18,582 nt of DNA from Actinomycetota bacterium (lineage in GTDB: Bacteria > Actinomycetota > Thermoleophilia > Gaiellales > Gaiellaceae): assembly GCA_005885565.1 (NCBI GenBank), contig VAXK01000073.1, forward strand, positions 1 to 18,582, in the 5' to 3' direction. Below, piece by piece: positions 1 through 6,553 of the stretch. Below the pieces are notes generated by a model. It saw only the letters and a list, made by a program, of their open reading frames with translations, was not told the DNA's origin and made no database searches. The translations under genes were made by a program, and so were the position numbers. Numbering within the stretch: the first letter of the stretch is position 1; every line of letters starts with the position of its first letter.

Positions 1-408
1 GAGCGGCGTCTCGCGCGGCACCAACACGAGCTTCCGCCCCTCCTTCAGCGCGACGCTCGCGGCCCGGTGGATCAGGTTGGACATGGCTCCCGAGGCGACG
101 GTGCCGAGCGTCCCCATCGAGCACGGGCAGATCACGTACGCGTCCACCTTCGCCGAGCCGCTCGCGTACGGCGAGCTCCAGTCCTGCTCGTGGTAGAGCG
201 TCGCCGCGCCGCCGCCGTGCTCGAGGAAGCGCGCGATCGTCTCGTCGGAGGAGAGGTGCGGGTTGCGGTAGAGCTCCGTCGCGAGCACCTCGATCCCGGC
301 GCGCGAGGCGCAGACTCCGATCTCGCAGTCGGCGGCCGCGAGGGCCTCGAGCAGCCGCGCCGCGTACGGCGCTCCGGACGCGCCGGTTATGCCGAGGAAG
401 ACGCGCAC
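1..408 (-). CDS. ubiX: Flavin prenyltransferase UbiX (partial, cut by left edge)
   Basis: Prenylates FMN with a dimethylallyl group to make prenyl-FMN, the cofactor of UbiD decarboxylases; cytoplasmic. The first 136 residues are in the window, against about 190-200 for the family. Visible motifs are the N-terminal FMN-binding stretch VFLGITGASGAPYA, then VICPCSMGTLGTVASG and NLIHRAASVALKEGRKL followed by VPRETPL, which are the classic UbiX signatures. The start is GTG at 408-406, 7 bases after the qcrC stop, and the family consensus begins exactly there. It is the last visible gene of the ubiD-qcrABC-ubiX run, so it most likely supplies cofactor to the UbiD encoded at 3061-4569. The C-terminus lies outside the window. 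Confidence 0.95.
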   Translation of the reverse strand, partial: MRVFLGITGASGAPYAARLLEALAAADCEIGVCASRAGIEVLATELYRNPHLSSDETIARFLEHGGGAATLYHEQDWSSPYASGSAKVDAYVICPCSMGTLGTVASGAMSNLIHRAASVALKEGRKLVLVPRETPL

Positions 409-415
409 ACGGCGG

Positions 416-1246
416 CTACTTGGGGCCCTTCGACACCGACAGGAAGACGCCGATGTTGTGGATGTTCTGCTGGCTGCCGAGGTTGCCGAAGACGGGCATG
501 ACCTTGTTCCCGAACTGGCGCGGGTTCGACACGTAGCTCGAGAAGAACTGCGCCCCCTGATTGCCCTTGCCGATCGCGGTCAGGTCGGGCGCGCCGAGGT
601 TCGAGGAGCCCGTGCCGAGGTAGGTGTGGCAGGCGGTGCAGCCCGACTGCGCGAAGAGCTTGGCGCCGGCCACGGCCTGCGGGTTCCCGGAGAAGCCCTC
701 CCGCTTGGCCCACGTCGGCACGGCCTGGACGACCTCGCTCGCGAGCGCCTCCTTCGCGGTCGCGCCCTTGTAGGTGAGGACGCCCATCGAGAGCACGGTG
801 AGGATCGCCGCCACGATTGCGACCGGCCGCCGGAGCAGCCGACGCTCCCGCCGCAGGTCGAGGAACGGGAGCGCGAGCATGATCATGAGCAGGATCGTCG
901 GGATCCCGACCGTCCCGAGGATCACCGACTCCGGCCACTTGAAGATCCGCAGCAGGTAGAAGAGGAAGTAGAAGTACCAGTCCGGCCGCGGGACGAAGTT
1001 CGTCGTGCCCGGGTCGGCCTTGTCCGTGTAGAGCGGGCCGAGGAGGCCGGGCTTCGTGCTCGTGTGGTCGCCGGGGACGGTGAACTTCCAGATCACCGCG
1101 AGGCCGACGATCACCGACACGACGACGAGGCTCATCACCGTGTCGTGGAACATCGCGTACGGGTAGAACGGCTTCCCGCGCTCCTTGACGTCCTCCTTGT
1201 AGCGCTGGAACTGCGCGCGGCGCTCGTCGAGGGCCCGGCTCGCCAC
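416..1246 (-). CDS. qcrC: Menaquinol:cytochrome c reductase, cytochrome b/c fusion subunit QcrC
   Basis: 276 residues combining the C-terminal half of cytochrome b (subunit IV-like) with a c-type cytochrome domain. Residues about 35-57, 90-125 and 140-158 are membrane segments. The Qo-site motif is PDWY (residues 88-91) rather than PEWY, as reported for complexes that oxidise low-potential menaquinol. The C-terminal domain has one heme-c site, C203-T-A-C206-H207, and a likely axial methionine M250 in KVMPVFG. This is the fused architecture of Bacillus QcrC, unlike the separate di-heme QcrC of Mycobacterium. The start is GTG at 1246, sharing one base with the qcrB stop (TAGTG), so translation is probably coupled. 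The upstream extension of the same open frame is only a shadow of qcrB. The cytochrome domain should lie on the outer face of the membrane. Confidence 0.93.
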   Translation of the reverse strand: MASRALDERRAQFQRYKEDVKERGKPFYPYAMFHDTVMSLVVVSVIVGLAVIWKFTVPGDHTSTKPGLLGPLYTDKADPGTTNFVPRPDWYFYFLFYLLRIFKWPESVILGTVGIPTILLMIMLALPFLDLRRERRLLRRPVAIVAAILTVLSMGVLTYKGATAKEALASEVVQAVPTWAKREGFSGNPQAVAGAKLFAQSGCTACHTYLGTGSSNLGAPDLTAIGKGNQGAQFFSSYVSNPRQFGNKVMPVFGNLGSQQNIHNIGVFLSVSKGPK

Positions 1247-2037
1247 TACCTGGGAATCCCTCCGCGCGCGCCGGGCATGAGCAATCCGCGCCGGCCGCGC
1301 TTGGGCTTCTCGACGCGCTCGGCCCCGGCGGCTTCCTTCGACCACGGCGGCGACGTGACCCCGAGGCGCACGACGAGGTAGAGGTGGAGGCCGATCAGGC
1401 CGATGAGCGCGCCCGGTATGAGCAGCATGTGGATGGAGTAGAACCGGGCGAGGGTGTCGGGCCCGATCTCGGCGCCCCCACGTAGGAACTGGGCCAGGAA
1501 CGGGCCGAGGAACGGCGCCGTCCCGTTGATGTTGATCCCGACGACTGTGGCCCAGTAGGCCGTCTGGTCCCACGGCAGGAGGTAGCCCGTGAAGCCCTCG
1601 AGCATCCCGAGCGCGAGCAGCAGCACGCCGACGATCCAGTTCAGCTCGCGCGGGTACTTGTAGGCCCCGAACAGGAACACGCGCGCCATGTGGAAGAACA
1701 TCAGGATGATGAAGACGCTCGCGCCCCAGCGGTGCATGCCGCGGACGAGCCAGCCCAGCCAGACGTCGTTCGTGATGTGCTGGATCGACTGGTAGGCCGA
1801 GTTCGGGTCGGGCTTGTAGTACATCGCCAGGATCGCGCCCGTCACGGCCTGGACGATGAAGGCGGTGAGCGTCGCCGACCCGAGGGTCTGCATCCAGTTC
1901 GTGTCGCTCGGGACCTTGCGGAAGAGGAAGTAGCGGACGCCGCCGATGAGGCCGGAGCGCTCCTCGAGCCACTCGATCGGATAGTTGATCGCGGCCTCCA
2001 TGCGCTGCCGGCGGGCCGATTTGCGCGACCTCGGCAT
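1246..2037 (-). CDS. qcrB: Cytochrome b6-like subunit of menaquinol:cytochrome c reductase
   Basis: 263-residue four-helix cytochrome b N-terminal half. Heme-b ligands are visible as H102 and H116 (helix B, GMHRWGAS and FFHMARV) and H203 and H218 (helix D). Spacing within helix D is 15, as in b6-type proteins, not the 14 of mitochondrial-type cytochrome b. GYLLPWDQ and PRELNWIVGV match Bacillus QcrB closely. The position where Bacillus/b6f proteins carry the cysteine for covalent heme c(i/n) is T51 (WMQTLGS), and the protein has no cysteine at all. The start is ATG at 2037, overlapping the qcrA stop by one base (TGATG); an internal ATG at 2001 (MEAAINYP) is a possible alternative. It forms the complex with QcrA and QcrC on either side. 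Confidence 0.95.
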   Translation of the reverse strand: MPRSRKSARRQRMEAAINYPIEWLEERSGLIGGVRYFLFRKVPSDTNWMQTLGSATLTAFIVQAVTGAILAMYYKPDPNSAYQSIQHITNDVWLGWLVRGMHRWGASVFIILMFFHMARVFLFGAYKYPRELNWIVGVLLLALGMLEGFTGYLLPWDQTAYWATVVGININGTAPFLGPFLAQFLRGGAEIGPDTLARFYSIHMLLIPGALIGLIGLHLYLVVRLGVTSPPWSKEAAGAERVEKPKRGRRGLLMPGARGGIPR

Positions 2038-3002
2038 CAGTGCGGCGGCTGCAACGGGTAGAGCCAGGCCTCGGGGCCGTCGACGTGGTTCCCGGGGTTG
2101 GCGAGGCCGTAGCGGTGGATCTTCGCCTGCGCGCCCGTGCCGTCGACCTTCGAGACGCTGTAGGTCTTCCCGAGGACGAGGTGGCCGCCGACGATCGAGT
2201 AGTCGTAGCGGTCGAGCGCGCGCACCGGCGGCCCGGCGGTGCGGTTCCCTTCGGGGTTGTACTGGCCGCCGTGACACGGGCAGCCGAAGCCGCCCGCCGG
2301 GAGCATCGGGATCAGCGTCACGTCGCCTGCGCCCTTTGTGCGCTCGACCTTCTTCTTGTTGTCGAAGACTGGGCCGTTCGGCTGGACGGGACAGCCGAGG
2401 TGCGCGCAGCGGTTGGAGATGATCGTGAAGCTCGGCTCACCGTTCGACTCGCCGTTGTTGCGGATGTAGGCGGTGCGGCGCGTGACCTCGCCCTCGGCCG
2501 GGTCGGTCATGAACGTCGCGATCATCCACTGGCCGGACGGGAAGTCGGAGAGCGGGCCGAGGTCGAGCTTGCCGTGCTTCTCGTGCCGAAACGGGTTCGC
2601 GACCATCGGTCCGAGGATCGGGATGGTCACGATCCCGCCGATCACGCCGCCCAGGCCGAGCGTCGAGAACTCGAGGAACTTGCTGCGCGGGAAGCGCTCG
2701 ATCTCGCCCGGCTCGGGCTCGGGCATGGCCGCCTCGCCCACGTGGGCCGGGATAGGCGGGGCCTCGCGTCCGGGCCGCCGCGTCTCCGGCTCGAGGTCCG
2801 GCACCGGCGCGCGGTAGCCCTTCGTGGCGTCGCGGGCCCAGAGGAAGCCGAAGACGAGGAGGATCGCGACCCCGATCGGCACGACCACGAGCGGGTCGAC
2901 GATCAGGCCGACGAGCACGCACGCGACGCCGACCGCGAAGCCGACCGGCCACAGGCTCGGGGGCGGGAGATGCGGCCTGTCGTCCCCGTTCAGGGGTTCC
3001 AC
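2037..3002 (-). CDS. qcrA: Rieske iron-sulfur subunit of menaquinol:cytochrome c reductase
   Basis: 321-residue Rieske protein. The [2Fe-2S] site is clear: C199-A-H201-L-G-C204 and C241-P-C243-H244; C199, H201, C241 and H244 should be ligands, with C204-C243 the disulfide. The N-terminus has two membrane segments (about 17-35 and 38-55), a charged, proline-rich loop, and a third segment (about 113-135) before the soluble domain. This three-segment layout is known from actinobacterial QcrA. The two Cys boxes are 37 residues apart (C204 to C241), against about 14 in mitochondrial proteins, so a loop of roughly 23 residues is inserted beside the cluster. The start is GTG at 3002; GGAGGAG lies at 3015-3021, 12 bases upstream, a slightly long spacing. 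The gene has its own likely promoter at 3035-3064. Confidence 0.95.
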   Translation of the reverse strand: MEPLNGDDRPHLPPPSLWPVGFAVGVACVLVGLIVDPLVVVPIGVAILLVFGFLWARDATKGYRAPVPDLEPETRRPGREAPPIPAHVGEAAMPEPEPGEIERFPRSKFLEFSTLGLGGVIGGIVTIPILGPMVANPFRHEKHGKLDLGPLSDFPSGQWMIATFMTDPAEGEVTRRTAYIRNNGESNGEPSFTIISNRCAHLGCPVQPNGPVFDNKKKVERTKGAGDVTLIPMLPAGGFGCPCHGGQYNPEGNRTAGPPVRALDRYDYSIVGGHLVLGKTYSVSKVDGTGAQAKIHRYGLANPGNHVDGPEAWLYPLQPPH

Positions 3003-3076
3003 TTTGTTACGCGTCTCCTCCGGTCGCTATGGGCATTCAACCGCTGCTTTGTGCTGCGTGTCAAAGACGTAACAAA
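3003..3076. repeat. 9-bp inverted repeat bracketing the qcrA promoter
   Basis: TTTGTTACG at 3003-3011 and its exact complement CGTAACAAA at 3068-3076 are separated by 56 bases. The pair encloses the -35 box, the -10 box and the Shine-Dalgarno of qcrA. One arm sits between the ribosome site and the GTG start, the other in the last codons of ubiD. This could be a pair of operator half-sites for a looping regulator or a long-range RNA stem; the function is inferred only. Confidence 0.45.
3035..3064 (-). promoter_or_regulatory. Probable promoter of qcrABC
   Basis: On the minus strand a perfect -35 box TTGACA (3064-3059) is followed, after 18 bases, by TTGAAT (3040-3035), which matches TATAAT at four of six positions. 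The predicted start near 3028 gives a leader of about 26 bases carrying the GGAGGAG ribosome site of qcrA. The -35 box contains the ubiD stop codon TGA (3063-3061), so the bc genes can be transcribed separately from the heme/ubiD genes upstream. This local stretch is unusually A/T-rich for the window. Confidence 0.6.
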
Positions 3077-4569
3077 CGCCGCAACGGGCGGGAAATATGA
3101 CTGGTCTCGCCGTCCCGTGCCGCGCCGCCGAGCTCGATCCCGTACTCGGCCCAGCGGCGGTCGACGAGCGCCTTCACCTCGTCCGTCATCCGGATCTCCT
3201 CGGGCCAGGGACGCGTCCCTTCGGCCGGGCCCTTGCGCGTCGCGTCGATGCCGATCTTGCCGCCGTAGAACTGGAGCGTCGGCGCGTGGTCGAGGTGATC
3301 GAGCGGCCCTTCGGAGATCAGGACGTCGCGCTTCGGGTCGACGTTCGCGCCGACGGTGAAGAAGACCTCGGCGTAGTCGTGCACGTCGACGTCCTCGTCG
3401 ACGACGACGACCGCCTTCGTCAGCGAGAGCATCCCGAGTCCCCAGATCGCGTGCATGACCTTCCGGGCGTGGCCCGGGAAGGCCTTGCGGATCGAGACGA
3501 CGGCGCAGTTGTGGAACGCTCCCGCGACGGGCAGGTCGTAGTCGACGATCTCGGGCACGGTCATCCGCACGGCGGGCAGGAAGATCCGCTCGGTCGCCTT
3601 GCCGAGCCACGCGTCCTCCTGCGGCGGCCGGCCGACGACGATCGACGGGTAGATCGCGTCGCGCCGCATCGTCACCGCCGTGACGTGGAAGACGGGGAAC
3701 GGCTCGGCGGCCGTGTAGTAGCCGGTGTGGTCGCCGAACGGCCCTTCCTCGGCGAGGTCGTCCTTCTGGACGTAGCCCTCGAGGACGATCTCCGCGTTCG
3801 CCGGCACGTCGAGGTCGACGGTGGCGCCGCGGACGAGCTCGACCGGCTCGCCGCGGAGGAGGCCCGCGAGCATCAGCTCGTCGACGTGCTTCGGCAGCGG
3901 CGCCGAGGCGGCGTAGGTCGTGACCGGGTCGAGCCCGAGCGCGACCGCGACGTCGAGTCGTCCGTCGGCGAGCAGGTAGTCCGCGCGCCCGTCCTTGTGG
4001 ATCTGCCAGTGCATCGCCGTCGTGCGGCGATCGAGCTTCTGCATCCGGTACATGCCGACGTTGCGCGTCCCCGTGCGCGGGTCGCGGGTGATGACCGCAG
4101 GGAGCGTGATGAACGGCGCCGGGTCGCCCGGCCAGCAGCGCTGGATCGGGAGGGCGTCGAGGTCGACGTCCTCGCCGCGCAGCACGACCTCCTGGCACGG
4201 CCCGCTGCGGACGCGCTTCGGCTGTGAGTCGGCGATCGACTTCAGCTTCTTCAGCCCGCGCACCTTCTCGGCGATCCCCTGCGGCGGCTGCATCTCGAGG
4301 ACGTCCTGCACGCGCGCCCCGACGGCGTCGAGGCTCGGCGCGCCGAAGGCGAGGCACATGCGTCGCTCGGTCCCGAACTGGTTGACGAGCAGCGGATGGC
4401 TCGACCCCTTCGGGCGCTCGAAGAGGAGCGCGGGGCCGCCGCTCTTCACCGTGCGGTCGACGATCTCCGTGATCTCGAGGTCGGGGTCCACCTCGGCGCC
4501 GACCCGGACGAGCTCGCCCTCGCGCTCGAGGAGGGCGATCCAGGCGCGGAGGTCGGCGGGGGGCGCCAT
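3061..4569 (-). CDS. ubiD: UbiD family prenyl-FMN-dependent decarboxylase
   Basis: 502 residues, a full-length UbiD. Family landmarks are LEITEIVDRT near residue 31, GGPALLFE near 44, the prenyl-FMN/metal-binding region RNVGMYRMQ (169-177) with HWQIHK (187-192), and the catalytic-site stretch EEGPFGDHTGYY (274-285). EIVDYDLPVAGAFHN and GKIGIDATRKG follow towards the C-terminus. UbiD enzymes remove the carboxyl group from prenylated aromatic acids in ubiquinone synthesis or, through MqnL-type homologs, in the futalosine menaquinone route. Because its neighbours encode a menaquinol-type bc complex (PDWY motif), the menaquinone role is the better guess. The start is ATG at 4569, with no strong ribosome site. 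The last 20 or so residues (after GIELGG) look like non-conserved tail and run into the qcrA promoter. The cofactor is presumably supplied by ubiX at 1-408. Confidence 0.93.
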   Translation of the reverse strand: MAPPADLRAWIALLEREGELVRVGAEVDPDLEITEIVDRTVKSGGPALLFERPKGSSHPLLVNQFGTERRMCLAFGAPSLDAVGARVQDVLEMQPPQGIAEKVRGLKKLKSIADSQPKRVRSGPCQEVVLRGEDVDLDALPIQRCWPGDPAPFITLPAVITRDPRTGTRNVGMYRMQKLDRRTTAMHWQIHKDGRADYLLADGRLDVAVALGLDPVTTYAASAPLPKHVDELMLAGLLRGEPVELVRGATVDLDVPANAEIVLEGYVQKDDLAEEGPFGDHTGYYTAAEPFPVFHVTAVTMRRDAIYPSIVVGRPPQEDAWLGKATERIFLPAVRMTVPEIVDYDLPVAGAFHNCAVVSIRKAFPGHARKVMHAIWGLGMLSLTKAVVVVDEDVDVHDYAEVFFTVGANVDPKRDVLISEGPLDHLDHAPTLQFYGGKIGIDATRKGPAEGTRPWPEEIRMTDEVKALVDRRWAEYGIELGGAARDGETSHISRPLRRLLRL

Positions 4570-4590
4570 CGCCCGGTCAGTCTAGGAGGC

Positions 4591-4767
4591 TCAGTACATC
4601 GGGCGGCGGCGGGCCTTGCGGCGGGCGCGCAGCCAGTGCGTCGTCTCGCCGAGCGCGATCACGCCGACGAAGATCAGGCCGACGATCAGCATCGCCGTGA
4701 TCACCTTCTTGCCCTCGGTGGCCGCGTCCTCTGCGGCCAGGGGAAGCAGGACTGCGAGCGCGCTCAT
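4591..4767 (-). CDS. Small single-span membrane protein (58 aa), unknown function
   Basis: ATG at 4767 to TGA at 4591. It is a short polar N-terminus after a weak hydrophobic start (MSALAVLLPLAAEDAATEG), one strong membrane helix at about residues 22-40 (VITAMLIVGLIFVGVIALG), then a very basic tail (HWLRARRKARRRPMY) that by the positive-inside rule should face the cytoplasm. It fits tightly between the gene at 4780 (12 bases upstream) and ubiD (21 bases downstream) in the same direction, which supports it being real despite its size. I do not recognise a family. Its location in a heme/quinone/bc block makes a small accessory membrane subunit or assembly factor conceivable, but nothing in the sequence proves that. 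Confidence 0.65.
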   Translation of the reverse strand: MSALAVLLPLAAEDAATEGKKVITAMLIVGLIFVGVIALGETTHWLRARRKARRRPMY

Positions 4768-4779
4768 GGCCGGGCGACT

Positions 4780-5319
4780 CTACCCGACCCGGCTGCGGTG
4801 AGCGCGCAGCGCGAGTTCGACGGCCTCCGGCCCCGCGGCCGCCCGCGCGCCTTCCGCGAGCGGCTCCGCGTTTCCCTCGTCGCGAAGCGCTGCGCGCGCC
4901 TCGCCGAGCTCGCCGCGGCCGAGGAGCGCGGCCGTCGCCGCCCAGGCCTCGCCGTCGCCGTCCGTGCCGGCGGCGCGAACCTGGGCGCAAAGCGAGATCA
5001 GCTCCGCGAGGTCGGCCACCGCGGCCACGTCCTCGAGCTCGGCGATCCGGACGAGGCCGTGCGCGTACAGGTAGTCGCCGAGGAGGAGTGAGGTGTCGCC
5101 GTCCGCCGGCGTGAAGAGCCGCGGCCGCCCGTAGTGGAGGAGGTACGCCTCGTAGATCGTCTCCAAGCCGAGCGCGAATCGCTCCTCCGCGAGCGGCGAG
5201 AAGACGGGCTCGGTCTCGCGTTCGGCGAGCGGGCGGAGCGCCGCGCCCCAGAGCGGGCTCTCGCGCTCGGCCTCGAGCGCGACGACCTCCCAGAGATCAG
5301 TGGTCGAAGAAGTCGGCAA
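4780..5319 (-). CDS. Unrecognised alpha-helical protein between hemL and ubiD
   Basis: About 179 residues, Ala/Leu/Glu-rich and apparently all-helical, with no membrane segment and no signal peptide. The only usable start I see is TTG at 5319, overlapping the hemL 3' end by 23 bases; no ATG or GTG follows in the first half. The central stretch TSLLLGDYLYAHGLVRIAEL followed by a helix resembles the LAGDYLFARAF-type helix of polyprenyl diphosphate synthases and the small HepS-type subunit, but DDxxD motifs are absent. A catalytically silent prenyl-synthase-like partner would fit the menaquinone context. This resemblance is from memory and weak. The gene lies between hemL and the small membrane protein in one tight run, so co-expression is likely. 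Confidence 0.7.
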   Translation of the reverse strand: MPTSSTTDLWEVVALEAERESPLWGAALRPLAERETEPVFSPLAEERFALGLETIYEAYLLHYGRPRLFTPADGDTSLLLGDYLYAHGLVRIAELEDVAAVADLAELISLCAQVRAAGTDGDGEAWAATAALLGRGELGEARAALRDEGNAEPLAEGARAAAGPEAVELALRAHRSRVG

Positions 5320-6553
5320 GGGCCTCGACCGTGCGATCGACGTCGGCGTCGGTGTGCGCGAGCGAGACGAACATCGCCTCGAACTGCGACGGCGCGACGT
5401 AGATGCCGCGCTCGAGGAGGTGCCGGAAGAGCGCGGCGTACCGGTCGGTGTCGCTCGCCGCCGCGTCGTCGTAGTCGCGCACCGGCTCTTCGCGACAGAA
5501 GAGGGTCAGCATCGCGCCGACTCGCTGCACGCGCCCGAACGGGGACAGACCCTCCTCGAGTCGTGCGCCCAGCCGCTCGAGCTCCTCGTAGACGCCGTCC
5601 TCGTGCAGGCGGCGGAGCACGGAGAGGCCCGCCGCGGTTGCGAGCGGATTCCCGGAGAGCGTGCCCGCCTGGTACACGTCCCCCACGGGCGCGAGCCGGT
5701 CCATCACCTCGGCGCGGCCGCCGAACGCGGCGAGCGGAAGGCCGCCGCCGACGATCTTGCCGAGGACGGTCAGGTCCGGAAGCACGCCGTAGCGCTCCTG
5801 GGCGCCGCCGCGTGCCACGCGGAAGCCGGTGATCACCTCGTCGAAGACGAGCAGGGCGCCGCTCGCGTCGCAGAGCCGGCGCAGCCCTTCGAGGAACCCG
5901 GGCTCGGGCGGGACGACGCCCATGTTCCCGGCGACGGGCTCGACGATCACGCACGCGAGTCCCTCGCCGTAGCGGGCGACCGAAGCCGCGGCGCCGTCGA
6001 GGTCGTTGTAGGCGCAGACGATCGTGTCGCGCGCGGCCGCGGTCGGCACACCCGGTGTGGAAGGAATGCCGAGGGTCGCGATCCCCGAACCAGCGCTCGC
6101 GAGCAGCGCGTCGACGTGGCCGTGGTAGCAGCCCGCGAACTTGAGCACGCGGTCGCGGAGCGTGACGCCGCGAGCGAGCCGGATCGCGCTCATCGCCGCC
6201 TCCGTCCCGGACGAGACGAGGCGCACGCGCTCCACCGAGGGGACGGCGTCGACGATCTCGGCGGCGAGCTCGACCTCGGCCTCCGTCGCGGCGCCGAAGG
6301 TCGTCCCGTCCTCTGCGGCCCTGACCACGGCGGCCACGGTCTCGGGGTCGGCGTGGCCGAAGAGGAGCGGCCCCCAGGACATGACCCAGTCCAGGTAGCG
6401 CGAGCCGTCGACGGCCTCGAGCTCGGCCCCCGCGGCGCGGCGTACGAAGAGCGGCTCGTCGAGCCCGACGGCGCGCATCGCGCGCACCGGCGAGTTCACG
6501 CCGCCCGGGATGAAGCGGCGCGCGCGGCTCCAGAGCTCGCTCGTCGTCCTCAC
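5297..6553 (-). CDS. hemL: Glutamate-1-semialdehyde 2,1-aminomutase
   Basis: Converts glutamate-1-semialdehyde to 5-aminolevulinate in the C5 tetrapyrrole pathway; PLP enzyme, cytoplasmic. It is a full-length fold-type I aminotransferase (418 residues). FIPGGVNSPVRA at the N-terminus is a family hallmark; SSGTEAAMSAIRLAR binds PLP phosphate, FDEVITGFR contains the cofactor aspartate, and VLGKIVGGGLPLAAFGG carries the Schiff-base lysine (about K266). GTLSGNPLA is also conserved. I chose the GTG at 6553, whose GTGA overlaps the hemB stop by 4 bases; another GTG at 6559 would add two residues. It lies directly downstream of hemB, the next pathway enzyme, as expected for a heme operon. Confidence 0.96.
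   Translation of the reverse strand: MRTTSELWSRARRFIPGGVNSPVRAMRAVGLDEPLFVRRAAGAELEAVDGSRYLDWVMSWGPLLFGHADPETVAAVVRAAEDGTTFGAATEAEVELAAEIVDAVPSVERVRLVSSGTEAAMSAIRLARGVTLRDRVLKFAGCYHGHVDALLASAGSGIATLGIPSTPGVPTAAARDTIVCAYNDLDGAAASVARYGEGLACVIVEPVAGNMGVVPPEPGFLEGLRRLCDASGALLVFDEVITGFRVARGGAQERYGVLPDLTVLGKIVGGGLPLAAFGGRAEVMDRLAPVGDVYQAGTLSGNPLATAAGLSVLRRLHEDGVYEELERLGARLEEGLSPFGRVQRVGAMLTLFCREEPVRDYDDAAASDTDRYAALFRHLLERGIYVAPSQFEAMFVSLAHTDADVDRTVEALADFFDH

Noticed and set aside
389..1381. Long plus-strand open frame opposite qcrC/qcrB
   Set aside because: Arg/Glu/His-rich antisense shadow caused by high GC; the minus strand encodes recognisable cytochrome subunits.
2040..4227. Long plus-strand open frames opposite qcrA and ubiD
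   Set aside because: Low-complexity composition with no domain; both regions are fully explained by conserved minus-strand genes.
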